The notes: a model not told the origin generated them from the letters alone. A stretch of 64,000 nt of DNA from CALDTK01 sp045110575 (GCA_045110575.1 JBGCGF010000017.1:1-64000), one strand, 5' to 3'. Counted from the first letter of the stretch, positions 56,212-64,000 are shown. Made by a program: numbers and translations.

Positions 56212-57037
56212 GTGAGGAGGTTTGGGGTTTTGGCGAAAGCTGAACAGGATTGGAAATAACGTAATACGCAGCCGTACTAACGAAGTTGCGGACAATCGGA
56301 ATTGCGCTGAGGAAGTTGAATTGCTTCCTCGCTGCTATTCCGAATTTAAGCGCATAAATCGGATTGAACATCCATAGAATGCGCTCACTGACTTCTAGAT
56401 TGCTGTCTTTAACAATTCGCTCAAAGCGCTCGGTTGTAATACGAGTAGACCTTACGTTTTCTAGTTCGTCTCGAATTACAGCCGGTTCACCAGCTAATTT
56501 GACCCAACCCCGATACATCGGTGCTGGAAGCAAGTGTATCCAAGGAACTTTACTTACGAATGGCGTTCTGCCCACTTGTTGGTGACCGCCAAAGGGCATC
56601 ATCCAAGGTGGAAAGCCGAAAAAAATCTTCCCGCCGGGAGCAAGAAATTCCGCAAGCCTAGGCACCATCTTCTCTTGATTTGGGATGTGCTCAATCACGT
56701 CTTTTAGTATGATTGCATCAAAACCAGCAGGCTCTAGCTCATGAGGATCGACCTTATAGATGTCCTGCGTGCGGATTGAAGCTCTTCCAGCGGCGATTGA
56801 ATCCTTCAGAAAAGATCGCGCAAGCTCAGCACGAGAATGCTCAAGCTCAATCCCGACGCCATAATGGCCCTCATCAACGAATGCTTTTAGTACGCCCGCC
56901 TCAGCACATCCGACTTCCAACACGCGCCAAGGGCCTTGCTTTTTGATATGCTTAGCAAGCATAGGCAATACGTATTCCTGTGAGATGCGGCGTTGCATCT
57001 CGAAATAGCGACTCTTATTAGTGTGGAACTCGAACAT
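56192..57037 (-). CDS. Class I SAM-dependent methyltransferase
   Basis: A 281-residue enzyme of unknown substrate. WRVLEVGCAEAGVLKAF is motif I for S-adenosylmethionine binding. VGIELEHSRAELA gives the acidic residue after strand 2, and FDAIILKDVIEHIPN is the post-motif block, as in sugar and small-molecule methyltransferases (Methyltransf_11/23 type). The PWMMPFGGHQ segment resembles loops of methyltransferases acting on cell-surface glycans, but that is only suggestive. It overlaps the PorP/SprF gene. The last 17 residues include QLSPKPQ, encoded by an exact copy of the dispersed 15-mer. Confidence 0.85.
   Translation of the reverse strand: MFEFHTNKSRYFEMQRRISQEYVLPMLAKHIKKQGPWRVLEVGCAEAGVLKAFVDEGHYGVGIELEHSRAELARSFLKDSIAAGRASIRTQDIYKVDPHELEPAGFDAIILKDVIEHIPNQEKMVPRLAEFLAPGGKIFFGFPPWMMPFGGHQQVGRTPFVSKVPWIHLLPAPMYRGWVKLAGEPAVIRDELENVRSTRITTERFERIVKDSNLEVSERILWMFNPIYALKFGIAARKQFNFLSAIPIVRNFVSTAAYYVISNPVQLSPKPQTSSHAAVAG
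56227..56241 (-). repeat. Dispersed 15-mer, exact, in the C-terminal tail of the methyltransferase
   Basis: On the minus strand AGCTTTCGCCAAAAC is read as QLSPKP, a different frame from the SAFAKT copies. It lies 16 bases upstream of the PorP/SprF ATG at 56211. Confidence 0.9.
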
Positions 57038-57191
57038 TGTAAAGCGTAGTAGCGGAACGTAAGATTAGTACAAGCAAGTACGCAAACGAAGACCACTTGT
57101 TAAGACTTCTTGTAAAAATGCAAGTTATCAGCCATATAACACTCAGAAAACCCAACCAACGAGATGTTTTTCTAAGATTTGTTTGACTCAA

Positions 57192-57224
57192 TTTGTTTTA
57201 TATAACAATTTGTGTTTATGTTTG
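57192..57224 (+). promoter_or_regulatory. Bacteroidota promoter for the 57244 gene
   Basis: TTTG (57192-57195), a 21-base spacer and TATGTTTG (57217-57224) match the -33/-7 pattern TTTG...TAnnTTTG. The ATG at 57244 is 19 bases after the -7 box. Confidence 0.75.
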
Positions 57225-57243
57225 CATCGCCAACACAAACACT

Positions 57244-57969
57244 ATGAAAAATTCAACGACAGCAGCAACGACTACCCTAACGGGTGGTAGACTTCTTGGA
57301 GGACTCGTTTGGGAATTGAGCCTTTTAGGTCACAAGACGATAGACATCGTTCGCCTTATCCTGACTCCAGGTGGATGGTTCCGAAGTTTACCTCACGTCC
57401 GTATTCTTCTCGTTTTAGGGATGGTCGCTCTAATTTCTAATGAGGACATCTCTTTTAGCCTCAGACTAGGTGATTCTGATGCGGCATTGACGAGCACGCA
57501 AACCGTGTCCACTGCAGCAAATGCAGGATTCTTTAGTGATAGAGCTAGCCTACTAGGATCAATGTTCTCTTCTTCAGCTTTCGCCAAAACATCGCTAACC
57601 CACATGGATTCGCGAACAGGTGTTGCACTCATTGATCGCTTTAAATCAACTGCAGCAAAAGAGCAAGAAAGCCTAGGAGTAGACGCTGGAGTATTGCTCG
57701 CTGCTGCTATCGCTGCCGCAGTTGTCGAAACACCTGATCAAGTCGACAACCTTGCGTTTACAACCAACTACTTTGGATCTGCCTTGGAAGGAACCTACCC
57801 AACGGCATGGGCTTCATGGAGAGCCATGAGTCTAGCAGTCGCTGCCTCCACTGCTGAGTTGTCTCAACCTACCCGAGATGATTTCGTTCGTGCAGCTTCA
57901 AATGAGTTCGCAGACAGTGAAGCAGCTCAAAAACGCATCTATGAAGCATTGCGCTTCTACCAACTATAA
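57244..57969 (+). CDS. Membrane-anchored protein, possibly a divergent glucosaminidase-like domain
   Basis: 241 residues, no family recognised with confidence. One hydrophobic segment (VRILLVLGMVALI, about 53-65) would place the C-terminal part outside the cytoplasmic membrane. The C-terminal half, LGVDAGVLLAAAIAAAVVETPDQ....FTTNYFGSA....TAWASWRAMS, recalls the order of landmarks in peptidoglycan glucosaminidases (L.ESG, then NNLFG, then SWR.HS), with Glu162 in the place of the catalytic glutamate. That resemblance is my reading only. ATG 57244 is preferred because the longer frame from 57193 starts upstream of the promoter. An exact copy of the 15-mer codes for SAFAKT at residues 111-116, between the membrane segment and the domain. 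Confidence 0.6.
   Translation: MKNSTTAATTTLTGGRLLGGLVWELSLLGHKTIDIVRLILTPGGWFRSLPHVRILLVLGMVALISNEDISFSLRLGDSDAALTSTQTVSTAANAGFFSDRASLLGSMFSSSAFAKTSLTHMDSRTGVALIDRFKSTAAKEQESLGVDAGVLLAAAIAAAVVETPDQVDNLAFTTNYFGSALEGTYPTAWASWRAMSLAVAASTAELSQPTRDDFVRAASNEFADSEAAQKRIYEALRFYQL
57576..57590 (+). repeat. Dispersed 15-mer AGCTTTCGCCAAAAC, exact
   Basis: Exact copy in the linker of the 57244 gene, coding SAFAKT. Confidence 0.9.
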
Positions 57970-58149
57970 AACGTGACTTCCCTTCACCCGGAAATCAATG
58001 CTTATAAGCAAGCTATCTGATCTCCAGAATAGCTTTTTAGAAACTATGACCCTTTGAACCTAGACGTAGATAGCACGACATCGTGCTCATCTAGGTCCCG
58101 CTCAAACTGATACAACAAACATTTCCCAGTAGTTTCTCATTTCATTCGG
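57970..58149. other. Non-coding stretch with a two-part hairpin
   Basis: No gene is seen. Positions 58058-58096 form a nested inverted repeat: outer ACCTAGA / TCTAGGT and inner GCACGA / TCGTGC with a 2-base apex. It precedes the terminator at 58150 and could be part of a long 3' UTR or a small RNA. Confidence 0.45.
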
Positions 58150-58181
58150 AGCCGAAGGATACGTCCTTCGGCTTCCTTTTT
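58150..58181 (+). terminator. Strong terminator downstream of the 57244 gene
   Basis: A perfect 10-bp stem AGCCGAAGGA / TCCTTCGGCT with a 4-base loop, followed by TCCTTTTT. It lies 180 bases after the stop codon of the 57244 gene. Confidence 0.88.
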
Positions 58182-58278
58182 GTAAGAATTTTGAATTTTG
58201 AATTCGCTTTAAGCGACGCTCACACAGGACGCACTGCAAGTTTCAGCTCTCCTCGGCTCCGAATACTGAGAAAGGCAC

Positions 58279-58323
58279 TAAAAGCAAAGTAGCTCACCCT
58301 GCACTTTGGCAGAATGAGCTACT
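58279..58323 (-). terminator. Terminator after ettA
   Basis: On the minus strand GTAGCTCA (58322-58315) pairs with TGAGCTAC (58296-58289), followed by TTTGCTTTTA. Confidence 0.7.
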
Positions 58324-58355
58324 ATTAACTTACTAATCCTTGAGCTAGAAGGTAA

Positions 58356-60038
58356 TTAAGCTCTATTGATTACGTTCTTGAAGCGTGGTCGACGAGGAGC
58401 AACATCTCCTAGGCGAGCCTTCTTCGCTGCTTCGTAATCAGAGTAGTTCCCTTCGAAGAATACTACTTCTGAATCACCTTCAAACGCAATGATGTGTGTA
58501 GCGAGGCGATCCATGAACCAACGGTCGTGACTAATAAGAACGACGGTTCCCGCAAAACCTTCAAGTGCATCCTCCAACGCGCGAAGCGTGTTGATGTCGA
58601 GGTCGTTTGTAGGCTCATCGAGTAGAAGCACATTTCCACCCTCCTTCAACGTCATTGCCAAGTGAACGCGGTTGCGCTCTCCACCGGATAGTACGCCGAT
58701 CTTCTTGTTTTGATCTGGACCTGCAAAGTTAAATCGACTCAAATAGGCACGGGCATTAAGCTCGCGATCACCCAACTTGACGAATTCATTTCCTTCAGCA
58801 ACCGCTTCTAGAATGGTCTTCTCCGGAGTAAGGTCTTCGTGTTTCTGGTCAACATAGCTGAGCTCTACCGTATCGCCAATTTCGACTTTACCGTTGTCCG
58901 CTGTCTCTTCTCCCGTTATGATTCGGAAAAGCGTCGACTTACCTACGCCGTTTGCTCCAATCACGCCTACGATCGCAGTACGTGGAATACTTAGGTCGAG
59001 GTTTTCAAACAGGAGTTGGTCACCATACGCTTTTGAGATCTTCTCAATGTCAATGACACTATCACCTAGACGAGGTCCAGGAGGAATAAACATCTCAAGT
59101 TTCTTCTGACGCTCTTGGCCTTCATCACCCGCCATTTTTTCATATGCACTAAGTCGAGCCTTGCTCTTTGCTTGACGCGCTTTAGGAGACATACGCACCC
59201 AATCAAGCTCACGCTGGAGGGTTTTGCGACGTTTTGACTCAGTCTTCTCTTCTTTCTCTAAGCGATCAGCCTTTTGCTCTAACCAACTAGAGTAATTTCC
59301 TTTCCAAGGAATCCCCTCTCCGCGATCAAGTTCGAGGATCCAGCCAGCAACATTGTCAAGGAAGTAGCGATCGTGCGTTACAGCAATGACCGTTCCTTTG
59401 AACTGTTGCAAATACTGCTCTAGCCAATGCACGCTCTCTGCATCGAGGTGGTTGGTAGGCTCATCAAGAAGCAGGATATCTGGATCTCCGAGAATCAATC
59501 GCGCTAAAGCGACACGACGACGCTCACCTCCAGAAAGTACTGAAATCAACTTCTCAGGATCAGGACAGCGCAATGCTTCCATTGCTGTCTCCACTCGAGT
59601 CTCGACTTCCCAACCGTTGAGGCGATCTAATTCATCGGTCAATTCACCTTGGCGCTCGATGAGTTTATTCATCGCATCGTCGCTCATTGGCTCAGCAAAC
59701 TTGTTGTTTACCTCTTCGTACTCCTTGAGAATACCGTAAAGCTCGCCTAGACCTTCTTCAACTGTTTGCTTAACAGTCTTCTCTTCGTCTAGCTGTGGCT
59801 CCTGGTGCAAGTATCCAATCTTGTAAGTGCCGTCAAACTGCAAATCACCTTGAAAGTTGGTGTCCTCTCCAGATACGATCCGTAGTACGGTCGACTTACC
59901 CGAACCGTTAAGTCCGAGGATTCCAATCTTAGCTCCGTAAAAGAAGCTGAGGTTGATATTCTTGAGAATCTGCTTCTTACCACCGTCAACAAACTTGTTG
60001 ACGCGTGACATAGAGAATATAATCTTATCGTCGGCCAT
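58356..60038 (-). CDS. ettA: Energy-dependent translational throttle protein EttA (ABC-F)
   Basis: A 560-residue ABC-F protein without membrane segments. It acts on the ribosomal E site to gate elongation according to ATP/ADP level. There are two ATPase cassettes: the first with GLNGSGKST, LSGGERRRVALARL and LLLDEPTNHLD, the second with GANGVGKST, LSGGERNRVHLA and LLLDEPTNDLD. The arm insertion in the first cassette and the P-site linker (rich in K and R, WVRMSPKARQAKSKARL) fit EttA more than other ABC-F members. A box TACATTCG (60043-60050, one mismatch to consensus) lies only four bases before the ATG, so the mRNA may be nearly leaderless. Confidence 0.95.
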   Translation of the reverse strand: MADDKIIFSMSRVNKFVDGGKKQILKNINLSFFYGAKIGILGLNGSGKSTVLRIVSGEDTNFQGDLQFDGTYKIGYLHQEPQLDEEKTVKQTVEEGLGELYGILKEYEEVNNKFAEPMSDDAMNKLIERQGELTDELDRLNGWEVETRVETAMEALRCPDPEKLISVLSGGERRRVALARLILGDPDILLLDEPTNHLDAESVHWLEQYLQQFKGTVIAVTHDRYFLDNVAGWILELDRGEGIPWKGNYSSWLEQKADRLEKEEKTESKRRKTLQRELDWVRMSPKARQAKSKARLSAYEKMAGDEGQERQKKLEMFIPPGPRLGDSVIDIEKISKAYGDQLLFENLDLSIPRTAIVGVIGANGVGKSTLFRIITGEETADNGKVEIGDTVELSYVDQKHEDLTPEKTILEAVAEGNEFVKLGDRELNARAYLSRFNFAGPDQNKKIGVLSGGERNRVHLAMTLKEGGNVLLLDEPTNDLDINTLRALEDALEGFAGTVVLISHDRWFMDRLATHIIAFEGDSEVVFFEGNYSDYEAAKKARLGDVAPRRPRFKNVINRA

Positions 60039-60042
60039 GGCG

Positions 60043-60050
60043 CGAATGTA
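60043..60050 (-). promoter_or_regulatory. Possible -7 box TACATTCG at the ettA start
   Basis: One mismatch to TAnnTTTG on the minus strand, four bases from the ATG. The yraN gene lies upstream on the same strand, so co-transcription is an alternative. Confidence 0.35.
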
Positions 60051-60097
60051 GCGTTACCCAGCGTGCGAATGCTACATAGGAGGTATGAAACTCTCAA

Positions 60098-60466
60098 CTA
60101 ATCCCAAAAACCAAAGGCATCCTTGACCCACGTGATCTTGATATTGTCGCCAGCATCGATCAGCACTACAATGACATCAAACTGAAAATCACCGTTGTAA
60201 CCGGCATCTTCCATGTAACGAGAGGCAGCGTTCATCACACGTTGTTGCTGCTTAATACTCACTGCTGAAAGTGCATCATCTACGTCTTGCCAAGTCCGTG
60301 TCTTGACTTCAACGAAGTGCAACGTACTTTTTTCTCTAGCAACAATATCGACCTCAGCCCTACTCCAGCGGTAGTTTCGAGCTAGAACGTCGACCTCTAA
60401 TTCGACTAAAAACGCACATGCGAGGTCTTCTCCACGTTTTCCAAAACTGATGTGTTTTGCTGCCAT
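60098..60466 (-). CDS. YraN family protein (UPF0102)
   Basis: A 122-residue protein with the PD-(D/E)XK nuclease-like core typical of UPF0102: GKRGEDLACAFL, then NYRWSRAEVDIVA and LHFVEVKTR. The Glu, Asp and EVK residues of the predicted active site are all present. The cellular role of the family is not established. It is divergent from pgi, and its start codon overlaps the pgi promoter region. It lies 59 bases upstream of ettA on the same strand. Confidence 0.93.
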   Translation of the reverse strand: MAAKHISFGKRGEDLACAFLVELEVDVLARNYRWSRAEVDIVAREKSTLHFVEVKTRTWQDVDDALSAVSIKQQQRVMNAASRYMEDAGYNGDFQFDVIVVLIDAGDNIKITWVKDAFGFWD

Positions 60467-60484
60467 TTGGTACTGCTACATTTG
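60456..60484 (+). promoter_or_regulatory. Promoter for pgi
   Basis: TTTG (60456-60459), a 17-base spacer and the exact -7 box TACATTTG (60477-60484). The pgi ATG is 21 bases downstream. The -33 part lies within the first codons of yraN on the other strand. Confidence 0.7.
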
Positions 60485-60505
60485 CGCGCTCAATCTACTA
60501 ACGCT

Positions 60506-61819
60506 ATGTCACGTATTTCAATCGACACGACTTACCTCGATCCTTTCTTCAATTCTGAAGAAGTAGGTAACCTAGAACCGCTCGCTACCATTGCCAACGA
60601 TGAGATGTTGGTCAAGCACAAAGGTCCAGGATCGGACTACCATGGTTGGATTGAGCTTCCAAACGATTACGACAAGGAAGAGTACGCTCGCATTGTCTTG
60701 TCTGCTGAGAAGCTTGCTGACAAAATTGATGTCTTACTTGTCATCGGTATTGGAGGCAGCTACCTCGGAGCACGCGCTGCGTTGCATGCACTGTCGGACA
60801 GTTTTAGCGACAGCTTGACTAGAGAAGAGCGTGGTACACCACAGGTAATTTTCGCAGGTACTCAATTAAGTGCTCGCTACCATCACCAATTGCTCCAGTT
60901 TCTGGAAGACAAACGGTTTGCGATTAACATCATCTCTAAGTCTGGAACGACCACAGAGCCGGCACTGGCTTTCCGTCTTTTCCGCAAGGAGCTTGAACGT
61001 CGTCATGGCGCAGACGGGGCACGTGACTTGATCGTCGCGACAACAGACAAGCAACGCGGTAAGCTCTATGAACTAGCCGTTGAAAAAGGATACGAGCGCT
61101 TTGTGGTGCCTGACGATGTCGGTGGTCGATACAGCGTACTTACAGCAGTCGGACTATTCCCACTGGCCGTTGCCGGTGTCGATACGGATGCCTTAATGGA
61201 AGGAGCTCAGGAAGCTCTTGCAGATGCAGCTAAACCGTTCGCAGAAAACGAAATGTTGCGCTACGCAGCAATGCGTCATGCACTTTATCAGCGTGGAAAA
61301 TCGATCGAACTTCTCGTTAGCTACGATCCACGATTCCAGTACATCGCAGAATGGTGGAAACAACTCTACGGTGAAAGTGAAGGCAAAGACAACAAAGCAC
61401 TTTATCCAGCTTCAGCACAGTTCACAGCAGACCTGCACTCCCTCGGACAATACATCCAAGATGGGCGTCGCCATCTCTTTGAGACTGTGCTTCTTGAAAC
61501 GGAGACATCGTACGAGCTTACCATCGAGGATGTCGACGGCAATCCTGATGGATTGAATTACCTCGCCGGTAAGGACATGTTTTATGTCAATGAAAAAGCT
61601 GCTGAAGGAACACTCAATGCACACCGTGATGGTGGAGTACCCAATGTAGTATTACGAATGCCCGAACTGGATGCGAGAACCCTCGGATACCTATTTTACT
61701 TCTTCATGAGAAGCTGTGGTGTTAGCGCTTACATGCTCGGTGTCAATCCGTTTGACCAACCAGGTGTAGAAGCTTACAAAAGCAATATGTTCACTTTACT
61801 CGGCAAGCCAAATGTTTAG
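60506..61819 (+). CDS. pgi: Glucose-6-phosphate isomerase
   Basis: This enzyme interconverts glucose-6-phosphate and fructose-6-phosphate. The 437-residue length matches the short bacterial type. GIGGSYLGARA and SKSGTTTEPALAFR form the phosphate site, and GGRYSVLTAVGL is the family signature. QLYGESEGKD holds the catalytic Glu, DLHSLGQYIQDG the His, and GVEAYKSNMF the Lys near the C terminus. ATG 60506 follows the consensus promoter; the frame extends upstream through the promoter and is not used. It overlaps the next gene by eight bases, so the two are co-transcribed. Confidence 0.97.
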   Translation: MSRISIDTTYLDPFFNSEEVGNLEPLATIANDEMLVKHKGPGSDYHGWIELPNDYDKEEYARIVLSAEKLADKIDVLLVIGIGGSYLGARAALHALSDSFSDSLTREERGTPQVIFAGTQLSARYHHQLLQFLEDKRFAINIISKSGTTTEPALAFRLFRKELERRHGADGARDLIVATTDKQRGKLYELAVEKGYERFVVPDDVGGRYSVLTAVGLFPLAVAGVDTDALMEGAQEALADAAKPFAENEMLRYAAMRHALYQRGKSIELLVSYDPRFQYIAEWWKQLYGESEGKDNKALYPASAQFTADLHSLGQYIQDGRRHLFETVLLETETSYELTIEDVDGNPDGLNYLAGKDMFYVNEKAAEGTLNAHRDGGVPNVVLRMPELDARTLGYLFYFFMRSCGVSAYMLGVNPFDQPGVEAYKSNMFTLLGKPNV

Positions 61820-63014
61820 TTCACAGCGCGCTCCGCGCCCCTACCCTAACCTTCTCCTTGCTGTTTGTGATGGCCTTGATGAAGTATTCAACCAAGGTTA
61901 CTACGCTGATCGTGTAGTCTCACATTTACTCAAACGTGATAAGCGATGGGGAGCTCGTGATCGTGGCTTTATCGCCGAGACACTTTACGATAGTGTTCGA
62001 TGGTGGCGTCTGCTTGTACACATTGGTGGCAGTGGCAAACCTGAGGCTATTCTAGCGTCTTACTGGGCGTGGAAATACAACGAGACACTTGACGTAGAAG
62101 GCTATCCTAGGATTGAACCTTTAGATGTGCAAGTAGCCTTGAAAGCTGCAGGAGACAACCCTGCGCTCCTTGCGAGCATGCCGGATTGGATCGATGAAAT
62201 TGCCGCAGGTGAGCTTGGTGAAGAGTGGCCTACAATGAGGGATTCGCTCAACGAGCAAGCCTCTGTCTATCTCCGCACAAACACACTCAAAACAGACCGT
62301 AACACGCTGTTAGACGAGTTGCTCAAGGAAGGCTTTGACGTCGAAGCTGACCCAAGGGGAGACTTGGCCATTAAGGTCTTGAAAAGGAGAAACCTTTGGA
62401 AAACTAACGCCTTCCAATCTGGTCATTTTGAGGTGCAAGACATAGCGAGTCAGCAGGTCGCACCAGCCCTTGACATCCAGCCAGGAATGACGGTTGTTGA
62501 CGCATGTGCCGGAGCAGGAGGAAAGACACTCCAAATCGCTGCCTTGATGAAGAACAAAGGTCGGCTCATTGCAATGGACACCGAAGAGCGAAAGCTAGTC
62601 GAACTAAAAAAACGGGCAAAACGAGCTGGCATTTCCAACTTAGACATCCGACCGATTACCTCCACGAAAGTTATCAAACGATTGGTTGGGAAAGCTGATC
62701 GTATTTTGCTAGATGTCCCCTGTTCTGGACTCGGTGTTTTGCGCCGAAACCCAGATGCTAAATGGAAGCTAAAACCTCAGTTCCTAGAAGAGGTAAAAAC
62801 GTGGCAGGCAGATATCCTTTCTAGTTATTCAAGGATACTAAAGCCTGACGGAAAGCTCGTTTATGCGACGTGCAGCATCTTACCTTCTGAGAGTGAAGAG
62901 CAGGTTGCGAAGTTTATAGAAGCAAACGATGGATGGCAAGTTGACCAGCAATTACGACTGTCACCAGTTGATGATTACGATGGTTTCTACCATGCACTAC
63001 TTACTAAGGCCTAA
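61812..63014 (+). CDS. RsmB/NOP-family RNA (cytosine-5) methyltransferase
   Basis: A 400-residue enzyme with an RsmB-like architecture: an N-terminal NusB-like helical region (DRVVSHLLKRDKRWGARDRGFIAETLYDSVRWW), then the RNA m5C methyltransferase domain. DACAGAGGKTLQIAALM binds S-adenosylmethionine. PCSGLGVLRRNPDAKW and YATCSILPSE carry the two cysteines used in catalysis and release. The likely target is 16S rRNA, but the family has several specificities, so I leave the symbol blank. It overlaps pgi by eight bases and converges on the lipoprotein gene with a four-base overlap. Confidence 0.92.
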   Translation: MFSSQRAPRPYPNLLLAVCDGLDEVFNQGYYADRVVSHLLKRDKRWGARDRGFIAETLYDSVRWWRLLVHIGGSGKPEAILASYWAWKYNETLDVEGYPRIEPLDVQVALKAAGDNPALLASMPDWIDEIAAGELGEEWPTMRDSLNEQASVYLRTNTLKTDRNTLLDELLKEGFDVEADPRGDLAIKVLKRRNLWKTNAFQSGHFEVQDIASQQVAPALDIQPGMTVVDACAGAGGKTLQIAALMKNKGRLIAMDTEERKLVELKKRAKRAGISNLDIRPITSTKVIKRLVGKADRILLDVPCSGLGVLRRNPDAKWKLKPQFLEEVKTWQADILSSYSRILKPDGKLVYATCSILPSESEEQVAKFIEANDGWQVDQQLRLSPVDDYDGFYHALLTKA

Positions 63015-63952
63015 TCTGCAATTTGGCCTCCAAGCGTTAGGTCAATTGAAGTGAGCGAATTAGCGGATACACGAGTAATACGTGTATCCGACTGGACATC
63101 AGCATCTGCCTGCAGGAGTTCTTTGAACTCGAGTACACCATCTTGGTTTAGGTCAACGTAGTGAGCAACCACTAAATCGTAAGCACCAGCTTGTAATACA
63201 GGGAAGTCGAAATGATCATTCCTGCGCACTTTTGAAGCGATTTCAGCAGAAGCAAATCCGTTGCGAACTTCTTCAGTGCGATTGAAGTCTCCTTTCGCGT
63301 ATGCATAAACGATCAGGCGGTAAGTTTGGCGGGGAGTTGCCTCTGTTCGCGTAATTTCTCCATGGATACGACCAACTGTTTTGGGATCAAACAGCTTGAT
63401 CATATTGCTACCGGGTTGGTTTTCCCGAAAGGAAAAATCTAACTCACCATCATTACTCGTAGTGATCAATTTGTTCAGATCGAGAAGCATCAGACGCTTG
63501 GTCGTCAGACCACTATTGATCAAAAAACTACCTTCTGTCTGAAGCGCATAGGTTGAATTTTGGCCGATTCCTAGTCGATCTAATCCACCATCTAAAGTAG
63601 ATACATGACAACCAGTTACGTCAGTATTCAAGTCTATGTTGATGTTAGCATAACCACCTGGTGCAAGGACAGCATGCGAGCCAACTTGGACTCGGTTTGG
63701 CTCAGCAGTTGAGTCAAATACGAGGTCCTCATCGGGCACGAGACTCTCGTTTAACAGCTCCCCAATGCGGACTTCATCAATTGCCAAAGAAGCAGATTGC
63801 GCGTAAGGGTGAATCATCGGATTGACGATGACTTCTAATTGGAAATATCCCTCCTCGGCAAACGTCGCTAACTGGCCGCTGTCCTTCTCACAAGAAGAAG
63901 CAGTCAAGACTAGTCCGACACCTAAAAGGGCATTTAAAACCTTGTTAATCAT
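63011..63952 (-). CDS. Lipoprotein with DUF4382-like body and EF-hand-type loop
   Basis: A 313-residue predicted lipoprotein; the signal peptide ends TASSC, so Cys21 is lipidated. The beta-rich body (VEVGSHAVLAPGGYANINI-type strands, then LLDLNKLI) looks like the DUF4382 family, but this is a weak call. Near residues 266-277 the sequence DLNQDGVLEFKE fits the twelve-residue calcium loop (D.N.DG.L...E). The function is unknown. It is convergent with the RsmB-like gene, and no terminator is evident between them. Confidence 0.75.
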   Translation of the reverse strand: MINKVLNALLGVGLVLTASSCEKDSGQLATFAEEGYFQLEVIVNPMIHPYAQSASLAIDEVRIGELLNESLVPDEDLVFDSTAEPNRVQVGSHAVLAPGGYANINIDLNTDVTGCHVSTLDGGLDRLGIGQNSTYALQTEGSFLINSGLTTKRLMLLDLNKLITTSNDGELDFSFRENQPGSNMIKLFDPKTVGRIHGEITRTEATPRQTYRLIVYAYAKGDFNRTEEVRNGFASAEIASKVRRNDHFDFPVLQAGAYDLVVAHYVDLNQDGVLEFKELLQADADVQSDTRITRVSANSLTSIDLTLGGQIAD

Positions 63953-64000
63953 AGTTGGGGCATTGAAGCTAGGGCTACGCTATTTGTCGCAAAGGATGAG
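63953..64000. other. Upstream region of the lipoprotein gene
   Basis: Only 48 bases remain in the window. No consensus promoter box is visible. Confidence 0.3.

Noticed and set aside
60452..60505. 18-residue extension of Pgi
   Set aside because: The region contains the consensus promoter TTTG-N17-TACATTTG and the residues are unlike Pgi.

Overview
The window looks like a chromosomal segment of a Bacteroidota bacterium with a type IX secretion system (T9SS). The evidence is a gldK-L-M-N cluster with a PorP/SprF gene, several secreted proteins ending in T9SS type A or type B sorting domains, and promoters of the form TAnnTTTG. The Kdo transferase, heptose kinase, dTDP-glucose dehydratase and UDP-glucuronate decarboxylase genes fit a Gram-negative LPS/capsule producer. 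Genus cannot be fixed from the sequence alone.

Layout. 1-540: 3' end of a PEMT/ICMT-like membrane methyltransferase. 705-776: tRNA-Glu. 1152-3517: gapA and pgk. 3616-5751 (minus): uxs then rfbB, nucleotide-sugar genes. 5838-8846: operon of a small outer-membrane protein, waaA and a RfaE1-like heptose kinase. 8967-19398: five secreted T9SS type A proteins, the last four being tandem paralogues of about 665 residues whose 3' ends and terminators are nearly identical. 19723-21132 (minus): rplT, rpmI, infC. 21470-24019 (minus): clpC. 24579-25851: STAS protein and RNase Z. 26065-46713: one 6882-residue secreted repeat protein with about 43 HYR-like repeats, Ig/PKD/SprB-like modules and a type B sorting domain, followed by a PorP/SprF gene. 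48142-48215: tRNA-Lys. 48267-50102 (minus): ABC exporter. 50263-57037 (minus): gldN, gldM, gldL, gldK, a second PorP/SprF gene and a methyltransferase. 57244-64000: a membrane-anchored unknown, ettA, yraN, pgi, an RsmB-like methyltransferase and a lipoprotein.

How it fits together. GldK/L/M/N form the ring and motor core of the T9SS. The five type A proteins and the giant type B protein are candidate cargo, and the PorP/SprF proteins are candidate outer-membrane partners for type B cargo. The LPS genes supply envelope glycan, to which type A cargo is attached in known T9SS systems.

The least explained signal is a 15-base sequence, AGCTTTCGCCAAAAC. It occurs exactly nine times in the window, in both orientations, in several reading frames and once between genes, with near copies in addition. 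It behaves like a dispersed DNA-level signal and not like a protein motif.
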